Assembly: GCF_003313465.1 (NCBI RefSeq)
Contig: NZ_KZ845666.1
Span: forward strand, 332,412 to 396,411
Reading direction: 5' to 3'
Source of the DNA: Thermoflavimicrobium daqui
GTDB lineage: Bacteria; Bacillota; Bacilli; Thermoactinomycetales; Thermoactinomycetaceae
DNA: 64,000 nucleotides
Positions 34,566-44,561 of this stretch are shown here, one piece after another. The notes under the pieces are model-generated. The model worked only from the letters and a program-made list of their open reading frames with translations, searched no databases and was not told where the DNA came from. Both the position numbers and the translations under genes were made by a program. Every line of letters begins with the position of its first letter. Positions within the stretch are counted from its first letter, which is position 1.

Positions 34566-34865
34566 ATGGATTTAAAAGATGTCCCCAATTGGGTTTTATC
34601 TTTAGATAACGAAGATATTGAGTTCATTAAAAACTTTGTTTTGAATTCAGGTTCGTTAAAAGAAATAGCAAAAATATATGAGGTTTCTTACCCTACTGTG
34701 CGAATTAGATTAGATCGGTTAATTCAAAAAATAAAACTAAATGATAATCTAGAAAACGAAGAGTTTATTAGTTTTGTTAAGAAACTAGCCATAGATGATC
34801 GTATTAGTTTAGAAGATGCAAAATTGATTATTGATAAATATAAAAGTCAAAGAGGTGATGATTAA
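34566..34865 (+). CDS. DUF2089-family small DNA-binding protein
   Basis: The 99-residue protein has a central helix-turn-helix (about 34-63: SLKEIAKIYEVSYPTVRIRLDRL). An acidic helical C-terminus follows, in the pattern of DUF2089. It lacks the N-terminal zinc-binding cysteines seen in some members. The ATG at 34566 follows a perfect AAGGAGGTGA site, so the 26-codon upstream extension is rejected. The stop overlaps the start of a small membrane-protein gene by one base (TAATG), so they work as a pair. The pair is rightward, against the surrounding spoIID-murA block. A sensor or repressor of its partner is plausible; no ligand is evident. Confidence 0.8.
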   Translation: MDLKDVPNWVLSLDNEDIEFIKNFVLNSGSLKEIAKIYEVSYPTVRIRLDRLIQKIKLNDNLENEEFISFVKKLAIDDRISLEDAKLIIDKYKSQRGDD

Positions 34866-35152
34866 TGTTTCGTATATATGCATTTTTAATTGCAATCGTA
34901 ATACTTGGAGTTCAATATTTTTTATCGAGAAGAGACAATGCTTATTGGGGTGCGATCTTACCCATTTTGTATTTGATGACGATGGGGTATCTATGGTTTT
35001 TTGGAACACTTTCTGGTAGTACAATCGATTTAGTAATTGCCATTTTTGCTGGATTGATTGCTTTATTAGGAGCTTGGGCTAGTGGAAGAGAGTCCATGAA
35101 GAAGAAAAGAAAAAGAGAGTTAGAAAAGATGAAATCATATGATATTCAATAA
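34865..35152 (+). CDS. Small membrane protein paired with a DUF2089 regulator
   Basis: The 95-residue protein has three hydrophobic helices (about 3-19, 26-46, 51-70) and a strongly basic cytoplasmic tail (MKKKRKRELEKMK). It begins one base inside the stop of the DUF2089 gene, so translation is coupled. I do not recognise a family. Similar HTH-plus-small-membrane-protein pairs in Firmicutes are often autoregulated stress or housekeeping switches; that comparison is inference. Confidence 0.75.
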   Translation: MFRIYAFLIAIVILGVQYFLSRRDNAYWGAILPILYLMTMGYLWFFGTLSGSTIDLVIAIFAGLIALLGAWASGRESMKKKRKRELEKMKSYDIQ

Positions 35153-35223
35153 GCGCTCTGACGATCATATTGTTTCAATAAATTATCAATTAATATAGAT
35201 AACAGCACAAAAACATACTTTCA

Positions 35224-35259
35224 ATCAAAAAATCCCTCAACCAATCAAAGTTGAGGGAT
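35224..35259 (-). terminator. Intrinsic terminator of murA
   Basis: A 10-bp perfect stem (ATCCCTCAAC 35232-35241 with 35250-35259) is followed on the minus strand by six T. Confidence 0.88.
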
Positions 35260-35270
35260 CAAAAATATCA

Positions 35271-36572
35271 TTATGCATATGAACGATGATCAACTGTTGA
35301 CTCATCATGATCTTCAATGGTTACTCGCTCAATATCTGCTCCAAGTGCCTTTAACTTTTCAACGATGTTGACATATCCACGGTCAATATGATGAAGTTCT
35401 GTAACTTCGGTTACCCCTTCAGCCACCATTCCAACCAAGATGAGGGATGCACCAGCACGTAAATCCGTAGCTTTTACTTGTGCTCCAGATAAAGGATGAC
35501 CTCCTTCAATTACGGCAGTACGTCCATCAATCTTAATTTTAGCACTCATTCTCTTCATTTCTTCTACATGCATAAAACGATTTTCAAAAACGGTTTCAGT
35601 GATTAAACTAGTCCCATTTGCCGTAAGTTGAAGAGCCATCATTTGGGATTGAAGATCAGTTGGGAATCCAGGATAAGGAAGAGTTTTGACATCAACTGGC
35701 TTTAGATCCCCTTCAGCACGAACATGAATTCCATTTTCTCCTTCAAGGACATGGACACCCATCTCTCTCATTTTAGCAATGAGTGGGTTAAGATGATCAC
35801 TAATGGCTCCCTCTACAAATACTTCGCCACGTGTAATCGCTGCAGCTACCATATAAGTTCCAGCTTCAATTCGATCAGGAATCACAGTATAGTCCGTACC
35901 ACGTAAAAAGTCCACTCCATCAATACGAATTTCGTCTGTTCCTGCACCACGGATTCTAGCACCCATTGCATTAAGGAAGTTCGCCAAGTCCACAATCTCT
36001 GGCTCACAAGCAGCATTTTCAATAACAGTTCTACCTTCTGCAAGTGTTGCAGCCATCAGAATATTCTGAGTCGCACCTACACTTGGAAAATCGAGATAAA
36101 TGCGAGCACCTCTAAGTTTTTCAGGTACATACCCTTCAACATAGCCTTGCTGAATATCGAGTTTAACTCCTAACGCTTCAAAACCTTTTAAGTGTTGATC
36201 AATAGGGCGTGTACCAATCGCACATCCACCTGGTAGAGGAATACGTGCATGCTTTTTACGTGCTAATAAGGGTCCCATTACCAGAATTGATGCTCTCATC
36301 TTCCGCACCAAGTCATAAGGTGCTTCAGTTGAATGAATCTTTTCAGCATTGATTTTAACTTGGTCATCTCCTAACTGAGTATTAATACCAAGCTCATTGA
36401 GTAATTTGGTGATGGTTTTTACATCCTCTAACTGTGGGGTATCAAGAATCGTAATCGTCCCTCTCGATGCCAGAATTGAAGCAGCAATCAGTGGGAGCAC
36501 AGCATTTTTTGCTCCATAAACCTTTACTCTTCCTTTTAACCTTTTTCCACCACGAACAATGATCTTCTCCAA
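35271..36572 (-). CDS. murA: UDP-N-acetylglucosamine 1-carboxyvinyltransferase
   Basis: MurA adds enolpyruvate from PEP to UDP-GlcNAc, the first committed step of peptidoglycan synthesis and the fosfomycin target. The active-site Cys is in [14 protein letters not shown], so fosfomycin sensitivity is expected at this enzyme. Other marks are [13 protein letters not shown] near the start and [11 protein letters not shown] near the end. I start it at TTG 36572, 6 nt after GGAGGG, which gives 434 residues as usual; the open frame upstream overlaps ywmB. It lies downstream of ywzB-ywmB, the same order as murAA in Bacillus subtilis. Confidence 0.95.
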   Translation of the reverse strand: MEKIIVRGGKRLKGRVKVYGAKNAVLPLIAASILASRGTITILDTPQLEDVKTITKLLNELGINTQLGDDQVKINAEKIHSTEAPYDLVRKMRASILVMGPLLARKKHARIPLPGGCAIGTRPIDQHLKGFEALGVKLDIQQGYVEGYVPEKLRGARIYLDFPSVGATQNILMAATLAEGRTVIENAACEPEIVDLANFLNAMGARIRGAGTDEIRIDGVDFLRGTDYTVIPDRIEAGTYMVAAAITRGEVFVEGAISDHLNPLIAKMREMGVHVLEGENGIHVRAEGDLKPVDVKTLPYPGFPTDLQSQMMALQLTANGTSLITETVFENRFMHVEEMKRMSAKIKIDGRTAVIEGGHPLSGAQVKATDLRAGASLILVGMVAEGVTEVTELHHIDRGYVNIVEKLKALGADIERVTIEDHDESTVDHRSYA

Positions 36573-36589
36573 ATTTCTTCCCTCCACAA

Positions 36590-37318
36590 CTAATATTCTA
36601 TCGTAATTATGGGTGTTCCCAATGTTAACATAATCCGCTTCGTTTCCGAATTCACCCGGGTGGCAACTTGAATATTCATCCATCCACCTTTTGTTTGTAA
36701 ACCTTCCGAAATAATCGGGGAATAAGCAGAAATACTAGCCGTTTTTGTAGTACGCATTGCTTCTACTTCTTTCGCTTTTAGCTTTATTAATATCTCATCA
36801 ATCAACGCTTCGGGGTAAGAAGAATCCATCTCTCGACTACCTTGAATCGTATAATAAAAATGGGGAATAAGTCCATAGCTATTTAAAACATCTTCCAATT
36901 TTTTCCTTACCTGGATCCAGTTCAAAGTGGTTTTTCCATTTCCCATTAATTGAAGCGAAATGTAAGGATAAACCCATGTATGATCTAGCTCATCGTTGAT
37001 AACGTTAAAACGTATCGTTAGGTTTCGCTTAAGCTTTTTGATCGCTGTATATCGTATTCCATCTTTGCGTGTTTCTTTTTTTATATGTGTAAACTTAAGC
37101 GATTGTCCCAGTTTACTGGCAAATTGGTCCATTTGACTACTTAGCACTGGTTTATCTAACTGAGAACTATACTGTAAACAAATATTCTCTAACTTTATAC
37201 CAAGATCATCAAATACTTGTAGCAACCGTTTTTCCTGTGTGGGGCTTTCACCAGCGCCTACTAAGCAAAGCGTATATAAAAGAACTATGCTAACTTTCCA
37301 CCAAGATTGCCAGCTCAT
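36590..37318 (-). CDS. ywmB: YwmB-family (TATA-box-binding-like) envelope protein
   Basis: The 242-residue protein has an N-terminal signal or anchor segment (about 7-22) and a YwmB domain (DUF1779) without known catalytic residues. The identification rests on the overall pattern and the conserved position directly before murA and after a DUF1146 gene. The gene ends 17 nt before the murA TTG start, so the two are probably co-transcribed. Its role is not established. Confidence 0.85.
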   Translation of the reverse strand: MSWQSWWKVSIVLLYTLCLVGAGESPTQEKRLLQVFDDLGIKLENICLQYSSQLDKPVLSSQMDQFASKLGQSLKFTHIKKETRKDGIRYTAIKKLKRNLTIRFNVINDELDHTWVYPYISLQLMGNGKTTLNWIQVRKKLEDVLNSYGLIPHFYYTIQGSREMDSSYPEALIDEILIKLKAKEVEAMRTTKTASISAYSPIISEGLQTKGGWMNIQVATRVNSETKRIMLTLGTPIITIEY

Positions 37319-37386
37319 CTTATTTCTCTCCCTATCAGTCTATTTACTATCATTTTTGACTGATAGGATGGGAAATATACTAGAGA

Positions 37387-37629
37387 TCAAATGAATAGCT
37401 GGCTGATTAAGCGCGTCCAGTCTAAATAATCGATAAAAAAAGTCGCTAACTGATGACCAAGCACAATCGATAAGATTAACATCAATATTCTCATCTGAAA
37501 CGGCTTTTTGGCTTGAATCCATTTTCCAATTGTTATGTTTGATAGAATCGACCAACAAAAGACAATACATGATAGAGATAAAATAATATTGATGAGTGCT
37601 GTCACACCGAGATGGGTTACTCCATCCAT
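37387..37629 (-). CDS. ywzB: DUF1146 family membrane protein (YwzB-like)
   Basis: The 80-residue protein has two membrane helices (about 8-30 and 43-62) and a central NITIGKWIQAKKPFQMRILMLILSIVLGHQ region typical of DUF1146. The ATG at 37629 lies 8 nt after AAAGGAG; a GTG three codons upstream falls closer to that site. In Bacillus subtilis ywzB sits between atpC and ywmB. Here the nuo operon intervenes between atpC and this gene. Function unknown. Confidence 0.85.
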   Translation of the reverse strand: MDGVTHLGVTALINIILSLSCIVFCWSILSNITIGKWIQAKKPFQMRILMLILSIVLGHQLATFFIDYLDWTRLISQLFI

Positions 37630-37772
37630 TATATGCACTCCTTTAATCTAAGGTTCCTTACCAAGAACCATGTTACATCAAAATAAACTTAGACGCAAAA
37701 GTTTTACACTCTCGTTCACAATAGTTTCAATGAATTTTCATAAAAATAGACTTTAGGACTATAAAATGTGTA

Positions 37773-38345
37773 TTATAATACTCTCTTAAAAAAGTCATGC
37801 CGCGCATTTACTATCTTTTCATGGATTTTAGCCACTTTCATTCTAGCTTTGTTCCAATTGGAACCGCCTTTGGCCCGTCTAGGCATGATTCGTTGGGCTT
37901 TCGCTAGTTGTTTCTCGTACTTTCTGAAAAACTTAGATGCGTTTTCATTCGCGCCATTGGAAAGAATAGCAAAATCCTTTAGTCCCAAATCGATCTTACT
38001 GCTTTTTCCTTGTTTACTGGAACATAAGGACAAGTATTCATTTCACAAAGGATGGAAACAAAGTATTTTCCCGATGGTTTTCTACTAATGATAGTTGAAA
38101 GAACGCATCCTTCTACTTCTCTGGACTTTACAAAACGAACCCAACCTAGTTTAGATTTAAGTTTGTTCCTGAATACTAACTTTTAGAAGCTGATTTTGTT
38201 TCTCCATCAGGGTTTTGTAGGATTGTACTGGGTTCCGTTTGCTTTTGAAGCGGGGGCGATCATTTTATTTCTTGAAGAAAGTGGGCAAACGCATCCACTA
38301 AGTTTTCCAACGAGGATTGTAACCCAAAATGGACGACATTTTATA
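37773..38345 (-). pseudogene. Degenerate TnpB (IS200/IS605-type OrfB) remnant
   Basis: Read across frames on the minus strand, the DNA gives pieces of a TnpB RNA-guided nuclease in order. A helix LENLVDAF comes first (near 38315), then RPRFKSKRNPVQSYKT, LGWVRFVKSREVEG and SRKPSGKYFVSIL, then PYVPVNKEKAV. After a single-base loss come the RuvC-I piece KIDLGLKDFAILS and FFRKYEKQLAKAQR. At least three frameshifts and internal stops separate the pieces. The protein is cut off at about 37790, before the remaining RuvC motifs and zinc finger. The N-terminus is also missing, and no TnpA or hairpin ends are seen. It is dead. Confidence 0.82.
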
Positions 38346-38360
38346 ACCAAAACTAAATGA

Positions 38361-38408
38361 TAAATAGAAAAAGACCGTACTAAAATGATTTAACCCAACG
38401 GCCTTTTT
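38361..38408 (-). terminator. Intrinsic terminator of the nuo operon
   Basis: AAAAAGACCGT (38368-38378) and ACGGCCTTTTT (38398-38408) form an 11-bp stem on the minus strand with one G-U pair and end in a T-run. It stands 26 nt after the nuoN stop. Confidence 0.78.
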
Positions 38409-38433
38409 CTATTGATATCAATCATTGATTCTA

Positions 38434-39891
38434 CTATTTGAATAATAGGGATTCCACGAGGTTTAATATCCACTCTGGAAAAACGCCAAATCCAATTGTG
38501 GCAATTGCACTCATACTAATTGCGATTCCTATCGGCCATGAAGTACGAATTCGTCGGGTTGTGTTCGCTTTCCGGAAGTACATCTGACGAATAATCGAAA
38601 AATAGTAGTAGTAAGAAACAATCGTTGTAATCACCATGATCACAATAAGCCATAGGTGCTCCATACCCAGAGCCCCCATAATGATTAACATTTTACCAAA
38701 AAAACCGGCTGTAAGCGGAATTCCCGCTAGAGAAATAAGGAAGATGGTCATGGCAAGTGCAAGCCAAGGTGAACGTTGATGTAAGCCTGCAAAAGCTTTC
38801 ATGTCCTCATTTTTTTCCTGCCTCATCACAAGCATAATCACTGCAAAAGCCCCTATGGTCATAAAAAGGTATACAAACAAATAAAAAAAGGTGCTTGGAA
38901 AATACAATTTATTAAGAGTAGCGATTGGTATTAGAATATAGCCAGCTTGAGCAATACTGGAGTATGCCATTAAGCGCTTCATGTTTTTTTGTCTTAAAGC
39001 AGCTGTATTTCCTATAATCATCGATAAAGCCGCCATAATCATTAAAGTGGGTAGGAAAATACTTTCCCAACCTTCATCAATTCCATCAAATACTCCAATC
39101 ATAATAAATAGAAGAGCAAAAGCTAATGACTTAGAAACTACAGACAAAAATGATGTAATCGGTGTAGCAGCTCCTTGATAAACATCTGGGACCCAAGTAT
39201 GAAAAGGAGCCGAGGCCAGTTTAAATCCAAAACCTACGATCATTAAGAAAAAAGATAGATAAATGATCCAGTCATAGGTTCCTTGCGCTTTAACTATATA
39301 CTGTTGAATGTTAGCAAGATTCGTACTGCCCGATAGCCCATAGAGGAATGACATACCATACAAAATAAAAGCGGATGACATACCTCCAAGCACTACATAC
39401 TTCCATGCTGCTTCGTTCGAATCCCCACGTCTTTTACGAATCCCTACCAAAACATAGGAAGACAAGCTAAAAAGCTCAAGTCCTACATACAAAGTAATTA
39501 AGTCAGCAGAAGATACCATGAACATGCCACCCAGCACTGCTGCGAGTAATAAGTAATAATACTCGCCACTATTCGGAGCAAACTCTTCCTGATCTTCTCC
39601 TAACGAAATAAGTAGTACTAGAAAAGTACCGCTTAATAGAATTAACTTCCATATCAAGGTGACTGGTGTAAGTCTATATGTATTTTCCAATAAAGCAACA
39701 GGAGAGTGCCCAAATTGGGTTACAATCCAAACACCAGCCGTAACCACTGCTACTAGACTAAATAAGCCAATCCATCGTCTAGAAATCATGCTTGGCAATA
39801 CTAAATCCAATATCACCAAGAGGGCGCAAGCAATCATAATAATTAATTCTGGCGCCAATATGTCCCAATCTATTTCTGTTACTTGTTGCAT
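38434..39891 (-). CDS. nuoN: NADH-quinone oxidoreductase subunit N
   Basis: NuoN is one of three antiporter-like proton-pumping subunits in the membrane arm of complex I. The 485-residue protein has about 14 helices. It shows YVGLELFSLSSYVLVGIRK (conserved Glu in TM5), KLASAPFHTWVPDVYQGA and MAYSSIAQAGY with key Lys residues. It is the last gene of the operon, 4 nt after nuoM, and a terminator follows. Confidence 0.95.
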   Translation of the reverse strand: MQQVTEIDWDILAPELIIMIACALLVILDLVLPSMISRRWIGLFSLVAVVTAGVWIVTQFGHSPVALLENTYRLTPVTLIWKLILLSGTFLVLLISLGEDQEEFAPNSGEYYYLLLAAVLGGMFMVSSADLITLYVGLELFSLSSYVLVGIRKRRGDSNEAAWKYVVLGGMSSAFILYGMSFLYGLSGSTNLANIQQYIVKAQGTYDWIIYLSFFLMIVGFGFKLASAPFHTWVPDVYQGAATPITSFLSVVSKSLAFALLFIMIGVFDGIDEGWESIFLPTLMIMAALSMIIGNTAALRQKNMKRLMAYSSIAQAGYILIPIATLNKLYFPSTFFYLFVYLFMTIGAFAVIMLVMRQEKNEDMKAFAGLHQRSPWLALAMTIFLISLAGIPLTAGFFGKMLIIMGALGMEHLWLIVIMVITTIVSYYYYFSIIRQMYFRKANTTRRIRTSWPIGIAISMSAIATIGFGVFPEWILNLVESLLFK

Positions 39892-39895
39892 GACT

Positions 39896-41392
39896 TTACC
39901 CTCCGATCCTTAACACCATCTGGTAAAGTGTCAATTGAATAGAATCATCAACAATTTTCGGATAAACTCCAATCAGAGTAATTAAACCGACTAAAATAAG
40001 CATAGGAATTGACTCATTCAGACGGATATCTCTTAAACCTTGAAATGACTCACGCATCGGTCCAAAAGTCGTTTTAAGTACAGCTCGAAGTGTATAAGCT
40101 GCAGCAAGGATTAAGCCAATTGTACCCACCGCCGCAAAGATGGGTTGCACTTGAAAAAGACCAAGAAAAGCTAAAAATTCACTAATAAATCCTGATAGTC
40201 CTGGCAAACCAAGTAATGCGAGTCCTGCAACTAATAGAAGACCAGATAAAATAGGCATTCTTCTCGCTAGCCCTCCCAGCATTGCCAGTTCAGTTGTTTT
40301 GGTTCGTTCATATAAGCTGCCTACAATATAAAACAGTAGGGCTGAAATTAATCCATGTGAGATGGCTTGAAATAAAGCCCCTTTTAAACCTATTTGATTT
40401 AATGAAGCAATTCCAAGCAAAATAATTCCCATATGGCTGACACTTGAATAGGCTAGTACTCGCTTTAATTCTTTTTGTACAAAAGCTAGAATCGCTCCAT
40501 ATATGATATTGATCAAGCCAAGGGCGATCAGAATCCAAGTCATTTCTTTCATGTAATCAGGGAACATCCCCACTCCAAATCTCATCAAGCCGTAAGCACC
40601 CATTTTCAGTAAAATTCCCGAGTGAACCATAACAACTGGAGTTGGTGCTTCCACATGTGTACGTAACATCCAAGAGTGAAAAGGAAAAATAGGTAGCTTG
40701 ATCGCAAAAGCGATAAATAAACAAATAAAAATCACCCAGAGAAGGACCGGTTGCTCTGCTAAATTCAACCACATGACTAAACGCTCTTGCATATCATGAT
40801 ATTCCCATGTTTTGGTACTTAGAAAAAGCCCAATCATCGCTATTAGCATAAAAGCAGAGCCGATTCCGTTATAAATTAAAAATAAGTTGGCTGCTCTCTC
40901 CTTCTCTAAGTAACCCCAAATTCCGATAAGGAAAAAAGCAGCTACCAATGTAATCTCAAAGAAAATAAAGAATAAGAAAAAGGTACTACTTAAGAACACT
41001 CCAAGCATTCCGGTTTGCAAGAGAAGAAATAACATATAATACTGTTTTGTACGCCTACGGATATATAAAGAAGCGATCACAGCTAACGTACTGATAACAC
41101 ATGTTAAAAGGGTTAAAGGCATCGAAATCCCATCGACTCCCATACTGTATGAAATTTTCGCATCATCAAATAATCGAATCCAATCAAAAGATTGTTTCAT
41201 CTGAAATCCTACTAGTTTCTGATTAAAACTGTTATACATCCACACAGATAAAACAAGGGGTGGAAGTGTAGCTAGAATCCCTATACTTCGATGCACTCTC
41301 TCTTTTTCGCGTGGGATAAAGAGCAAAATAATAATACCTAAAAGAGGAGAAAAGGTGATAAGAGTAGGCAACCATTGGTTAAGCGCTGTCAC
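39896..41392 (-). CDS. nuoM: NADH-quinone oxidoreductase subunit M
   Basis: NuoM is a second antiporter-like pump subunit, 498 residues and about 14 helices. Conserved features are FFEITLVAAFFLIG (Glu), KLPIFPFHSWMLRTHVEAPTPVVMVHSGILLKMG (Lys and His) and VLAYSSVSHMG. The start overlaps the nuoL stop by 4 nt (41389-41392), consistent with coupled assembly of the distal pump modules. Confidence 0.96.
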   Translation of the reverse strand: MTALNQWLPTLITFSPLLGIIILLFIPREKERVHRSIGILATLPPLVLSVWMYNSFNQKLVGFQMKQSFDWIRLFDDAKISYSMGVDGISMPLTLLTCVISTLAVIASLYIRRRTKQYYMLFLLLQTGMLGVFLSSTFFLFFIFFEITLVAAFFLIGIWGYLEKERAANLFLIYNGIGSAFMLIAMIGLFLSTKTWEYHDMQERLVMWLNLAEQPVLLWVIFICLFIAFAIKLPIFPFHSWMLRTHVEAPTPVVMVHSGILLKMGAYGLMRFGVGMFPDYMKEMTWILIALGLINIIYGAILAFVQKELKRVLAYSSVSHMGIILLGIASLNQIGLKGALFQAISHGLISALLFYIVGSLYERTKTTELAMLGGLARRMPILSGLLLVAGLALLGLPGLSGFISEFLAFLGLFQVQPIFAAVGTIGLILAAAYTLRAVLKTTFGPMRESFQGLRDIRLNESIPMLILVGLITLIGVYPKIVDDSIQLTLYQMVLRIGG

Positions 41393-43260
41393 TTTAGTAT
41401 CCTCCCTGCTAACAAGCTAACAATTAGAATGACAAATCCAAACACACTAATAAGCGCATAGGTTTGTGCCTGGCCATTTTGTAAAGCCGTACCCATTCTT
41501 CCTAGAATCTGCATGATTCCTCCACCTAATCGAACCAAGCCGCCAATAATCACACGGTCAAAGATCTGTAGCAACCAGCCTATACCTTTTAATGGAATGA
41601 TAACTAGATAGCGGTACAGTTCATCGATATAGTATTTACGTACCAGTAATTGATGCAACCAAGGTATAGTACCCGTTATACGTTTCGCAGAAATCCGCTT
41701 TGACCCATAAATCAGATAAGCAAGACCCATCCCAAGTAACGAAACAAGGACGGCGATGACCGGGATAAAAATTGACGATTCATGTGTAGTTATTGGCTTA
41801 GCCAATCCTTTCATCAACCAGCTGGATAAGCTATTCGTTGGAACTTCTACTAAGCCTGCTACAATTGACAAAAGAGCTAGCACTATCATCGGGAATGTCA
41901 TTGCCCTAGGAACTTTACCAAGCTCTCCTTTTTGCTTTGTATTTCCTGTAAACACAGTAAAGAAAAGACGAAACATATAGAAGGCGGTAAAAAAGGCTGC
42001 GATAATAGCCACGATCAATAAACCAATACGCCCATCTTGATATACAGCTAGTAAAATCTCATCTTTGGAGAAAAAACCCGAGAATGGGGGAATTCCTGTA
42101 ATAGCTAAACAACCAACTAAGAAAAGTCCAGTTAGAACACGGTTTTTCTTCCATAAACCACCCATTTTACGAATATCTTGTTCATGGTGAAAAATGATCA
42201 TAACCGCACCTGCTGCTAGGAACAGTAGGGCTTTAAAGAAAGCATGAGTCATCAGATGGAAAACTCCTGCTATATACCCTACAGAGCCTAGTGCTAACAT
42301 CATATAACCTAACTGGCTAACCGTTGAATAAGCGAGAATTCGTTTGATGTCCGTTTGCGCAATCCCTATTGTCGCCGCAAAAATGGCTGTAAACCCACCC
42401 ACATAAGCGACTACATCAAGTGCAATCGGTGCTGCTTCAAACAGCCAGAATGTATTTGCAACTAAAAAGACGCCCGCTGCTACCATTGTCGCAGCATGGA
42501 TGAGCGCACTAACGGGAGTCGGGCCTTCCATCGCATCTGGTAACCATGTATGTAACGGGAATTGCCCTGATTTTCCAATTGCTCCTACAAATAGAAGAAT
42601 GGCAATCAGTGTAATCATTCCACTTGAGATACTTCCTTGTTCGATTGCAATCTGTAAGTCTTTTAGTTCAAAACTGCCGATCTCTTTAAACACTAAGGAT
42701 ATAGCAATAAAGAAACCAATATCTCCAATGCGGGTAACGATAAAAGCTTTTTTCGCTGCTCGTTTCGCTTCTGTTTTAAAATACCAAAAACCAACTAATA
42801 AGAATGAGCAAACACCGACTAGCTCCCAGAATATATATATTTGCAGTAAATTAGGGGAAATGACTAAACCCAGCATAGAGAAAGTAAACAATGCTAAGTA
42901 GCTATAGAAGACGGAAAAACGTTCATCCCCCTTCATATATCCGTAAGAATATAGATGAACCAAAAAACTGACTGTACTAACAATAATCAACATCAAAACA
43001 TTTAAGGGTTGAAGTTCAAAACCAAATTGAATCGGCTTTTGATTTAACTCAATCCATGTGAAGTTCCATTTCGGTAAAACTTCAGACAATATAAAGCTTT
43101 TCCCAAACAAAATAAGTGAGCCAATTAGAGTAATACCAGTGGTAATTACTCCGATGAGACAGGTGGCTTTCTTGGACAATCCCTCTCTCCCTAACAATAT
43201 GATTAGAAATCCGAGTAAAGTAGGGAGTAAAACCATTAGAACCAACGTAGTGATCTGCAT
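41389..43260 (-). CDS. nuoL: NADH-quinone oxidoreductase subunit L
   Basis: NuoL is the terminal pump of complex I. The 623 residues include FWELVGVCSFLLVGFWYFK (TM5 Glu), GQFPLHTWLPDAMEGPTPVSALIHAATMVAAG (Lys/His channel) and the C-terminal segment that forms the long lateral helix (about 530-585). It follows nuoK by 23 nt and overlaps nuoM. Confidence 0.96.
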   Translation of the reverse strand: MQITTLVLMVLLPTLLGFLIILLGREGLSKKATCLIGVITTGITLIGSLILFGKSFILSEVLPKWNFTWIELNQKPIQFGFELQPLNVLMLIIVSTVSFLVHLYSYGYMKGDERFSVFYSYLALFTFSMLGLVISPNLLQIYIFWELVGVCSFLLVGFWYFKTEAKRAAKKAFIVTRIGDIGFFIAISLVFKEIGSFELKDLQIAIEQGSISSGMITLIAILLFVGAIGKSGQFPLHTWLPDAMEGPTPVSALIHAATMVAAGVFLVANTFWLFEAAPIALDVVAYVGGFTAIFAATIGIAQTDIKRILAYSTVSQLGYMMLALGSVGYIAGVFHLMTHAFFKALLFLAAGAVMIIFHHEQDIRKMGGLWKKNRVLTGLFLVGCLAITGIPPFSGFFSKDEILLAVYQDGRIGLLIVAIIAAFFTAFYMFRLFFTVFTGNTKQKGELGKVPRAMTFPMIVLALLSIVAGLVEVPTNSLSSWLMKGLAKPITTHESSIFIPVIAVLVSLLGMGLAYLIYGSKRISAKRITGTIPWLHQLLVRKYYIDELYRYLVIIPLKGIGWLLQIFDRVIIGGLVRLGGGIMQILGRMGTALQNGQAQTYALISVFGFVILIVSLLAGRILK

Positions 43261-43283
43261 GGTTCATCCATCCTTTTTTCAAT

Positions 43284-43589
43284 TTATCCCTTCATCGAGT
43301 TATATTTATCCGCTTCAGCTGTTCCTTTGTTACGATACAATGCGAGTAGTATAGCAATTCCTACTGCTGCTTCTGCAGCGGCAATTGCAATAGTAAATAG
43401 CGTAAAAACTTGACCTGAAATATTGGGAACCATTCCATACTTAGCAAAAGCAACTAGATTGATATTTACCGCATTAAGCATTAATTCGATAGAAAAGAGT
43501 ACCATCACGGCATTACGCTTTGTAATCACTCCATAAAGCCCAATGCAAAATAATATAGCAGCAAGGGCTAGGTAGGAGGTTAAATTCAT
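43284..43589 (-). CDS. nuoK: NADH-quinone oxidoreductase subunit K
   Basis: This is a 101-residue, three-helix subunit. The conserved Glu residues are in [17 protein letters not shown] and [19 protein letters not shown], which form part of the E-channel. It overlaps nuoJ by 4 nt (43586-43589). Confidence 0.95.
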   Translation of the reverse strand: MNLTSYLALAAILFCIGLYGVITKRNAVMVLFSIELMLNAVNINLVAFAKYGMVPNISGQVFTLFTIAIAAAEAAVGIAILLALYRNKGTAEADKYNSMKG

Positions 43590-44095
43590 TTACGTTTCTC
43601 CTCTCTTTTCGCCAAAACTGCAGCTCCAATCAGTGCTACCAACAGCAAAATCGAAGTAACTTCAAATGGAATCATGTACTGTTGAAAAATAGATTTTCCT
43701 AACATTTTCACTGAAAAATCAGTTACTGTTTCCTCCGAAGTGAAAAATGGGGACTGATAAATAATCCATAACACAACCGCAAAAAAGGCTCCCACACCAA
43801 TTAAACTCCATAGCTTTTTGATATCAAAAGACGGAGGATTCTCTTCATCTTTATGTTTAGTCAACATAATGCCAAAAATCATCAAAATCGAAACCGCCCC
43901 TGTATAAATGAGAATCTGTGTTACTGCAAGAAAAGGGGCATCAAGCAAAATAAACACGCCCGCTATACTAAAAAAGGTAAAAGCCAAGGCCAGAGCCATG
44001 TGCATTACTCTTGTTAGATTCATCATAAAAACAGCTCCGCCAATAGCACTTACAGACAAGATAAAGAATGCAATAAGCTCTCCACTGATATTCAT
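43586..44095 (-). CDS. nuoJ: NADH-quinone oxidoreductase subunit J
   Basis: The 169-residue membrane subunit has five helices, including [24 protein letters not shown], the conserved Tyr/Gly helix whose shape changes couple electron transfer to pumping. It overlaps nuoI and nuoK by 4 nt each. Confidence 0.93.
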   Translation of the reverse strand: MNISGELIAFFILSVSAIGGAVFMMNLTRVMHMALALAFTFFSIAGVFILLDAPFLAVTQILIYTGAVSILMIFGIMLTKHKDEENPPSFDIKKLWSLIGVGAFFAVVLWIIYQSPFFTSEETVTDFSVKMLGKSIFQQYMIPFEVTSILLLVALIGAAVLAKREEKRK

Positions 44096-44541
44096 GCCTT
44101 ACTCCCTCCGGGCTTCGGCTTCATCGACACATTATCTTGACGAATATTTTGGTCGTTTTCATGCAGCCAGTCGATGTTCTTAAATAGCTGATCCCGACTG
44201 TATGTCGCGAGTTCAAAGTTGTTAGTCATAATGATCGCTTCAGTTGGGCAAACTTCTGTGCACAAATCACATAAAATACAAATTTCGAAATTAATATCAT
44301 AGGTATCGATAATCTTTCCTTTTTTACCTGGGTCTGGATGCTTCTTCCCAGTTAAGCTAATGCAATCAGTAGGGCAAATTCGCGCACATTGATTACAAAC
44401 GATACATTTTTCAGGATCAAAATGCTGAATACCCCGAAAGCGATCCGGCATCTTCAAAGGTTCATGAGGATACTTATATGTGACTTTCGGTTTCGCCATA
44501 TTTTTAAGAGTGATCCCCAATCCTTTTAGTAAGCCAAACAT
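44092..44541 (-). CDS. nuoI: NADH-quinone oxidoreductase subunit I (two 4Fe-4S)
   Basis: NuoI carries clusters N6a and N6b. Both motifs are complete: CIVCNQCARICPTDCI and CILCDLCTEVCPTEAI. The 149 residues begin with an amphipathic helix and a basic RFRGIQHFDPEKC approach. It lies 20 nt after nuoH and overlaps nuoJ. Confidence 0.96.
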   Translation of the reverse strand: MFGLLKGLGITLKNMAKPKVTYKYPHEPLKMPDRFRGIQHFDPEKCIVCNQCARICPTDCISLTGKKHPDPGKKGKIIDTYDINFEICILCDLCTEVCPTEAIIMTNNFELATYSRDQLFKNIDWLHENDQNIRQDNVSMKPKPGGSKA

Positions 44542-44561
44542 AGCTTTACACCTTCCAATCT

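Noticed and set aside
37768..38088. A 106-codon rightward ORF
   Set aside because: It is the antisense shadow of the TnpB remnant, whose minus-strand fragments match the family.
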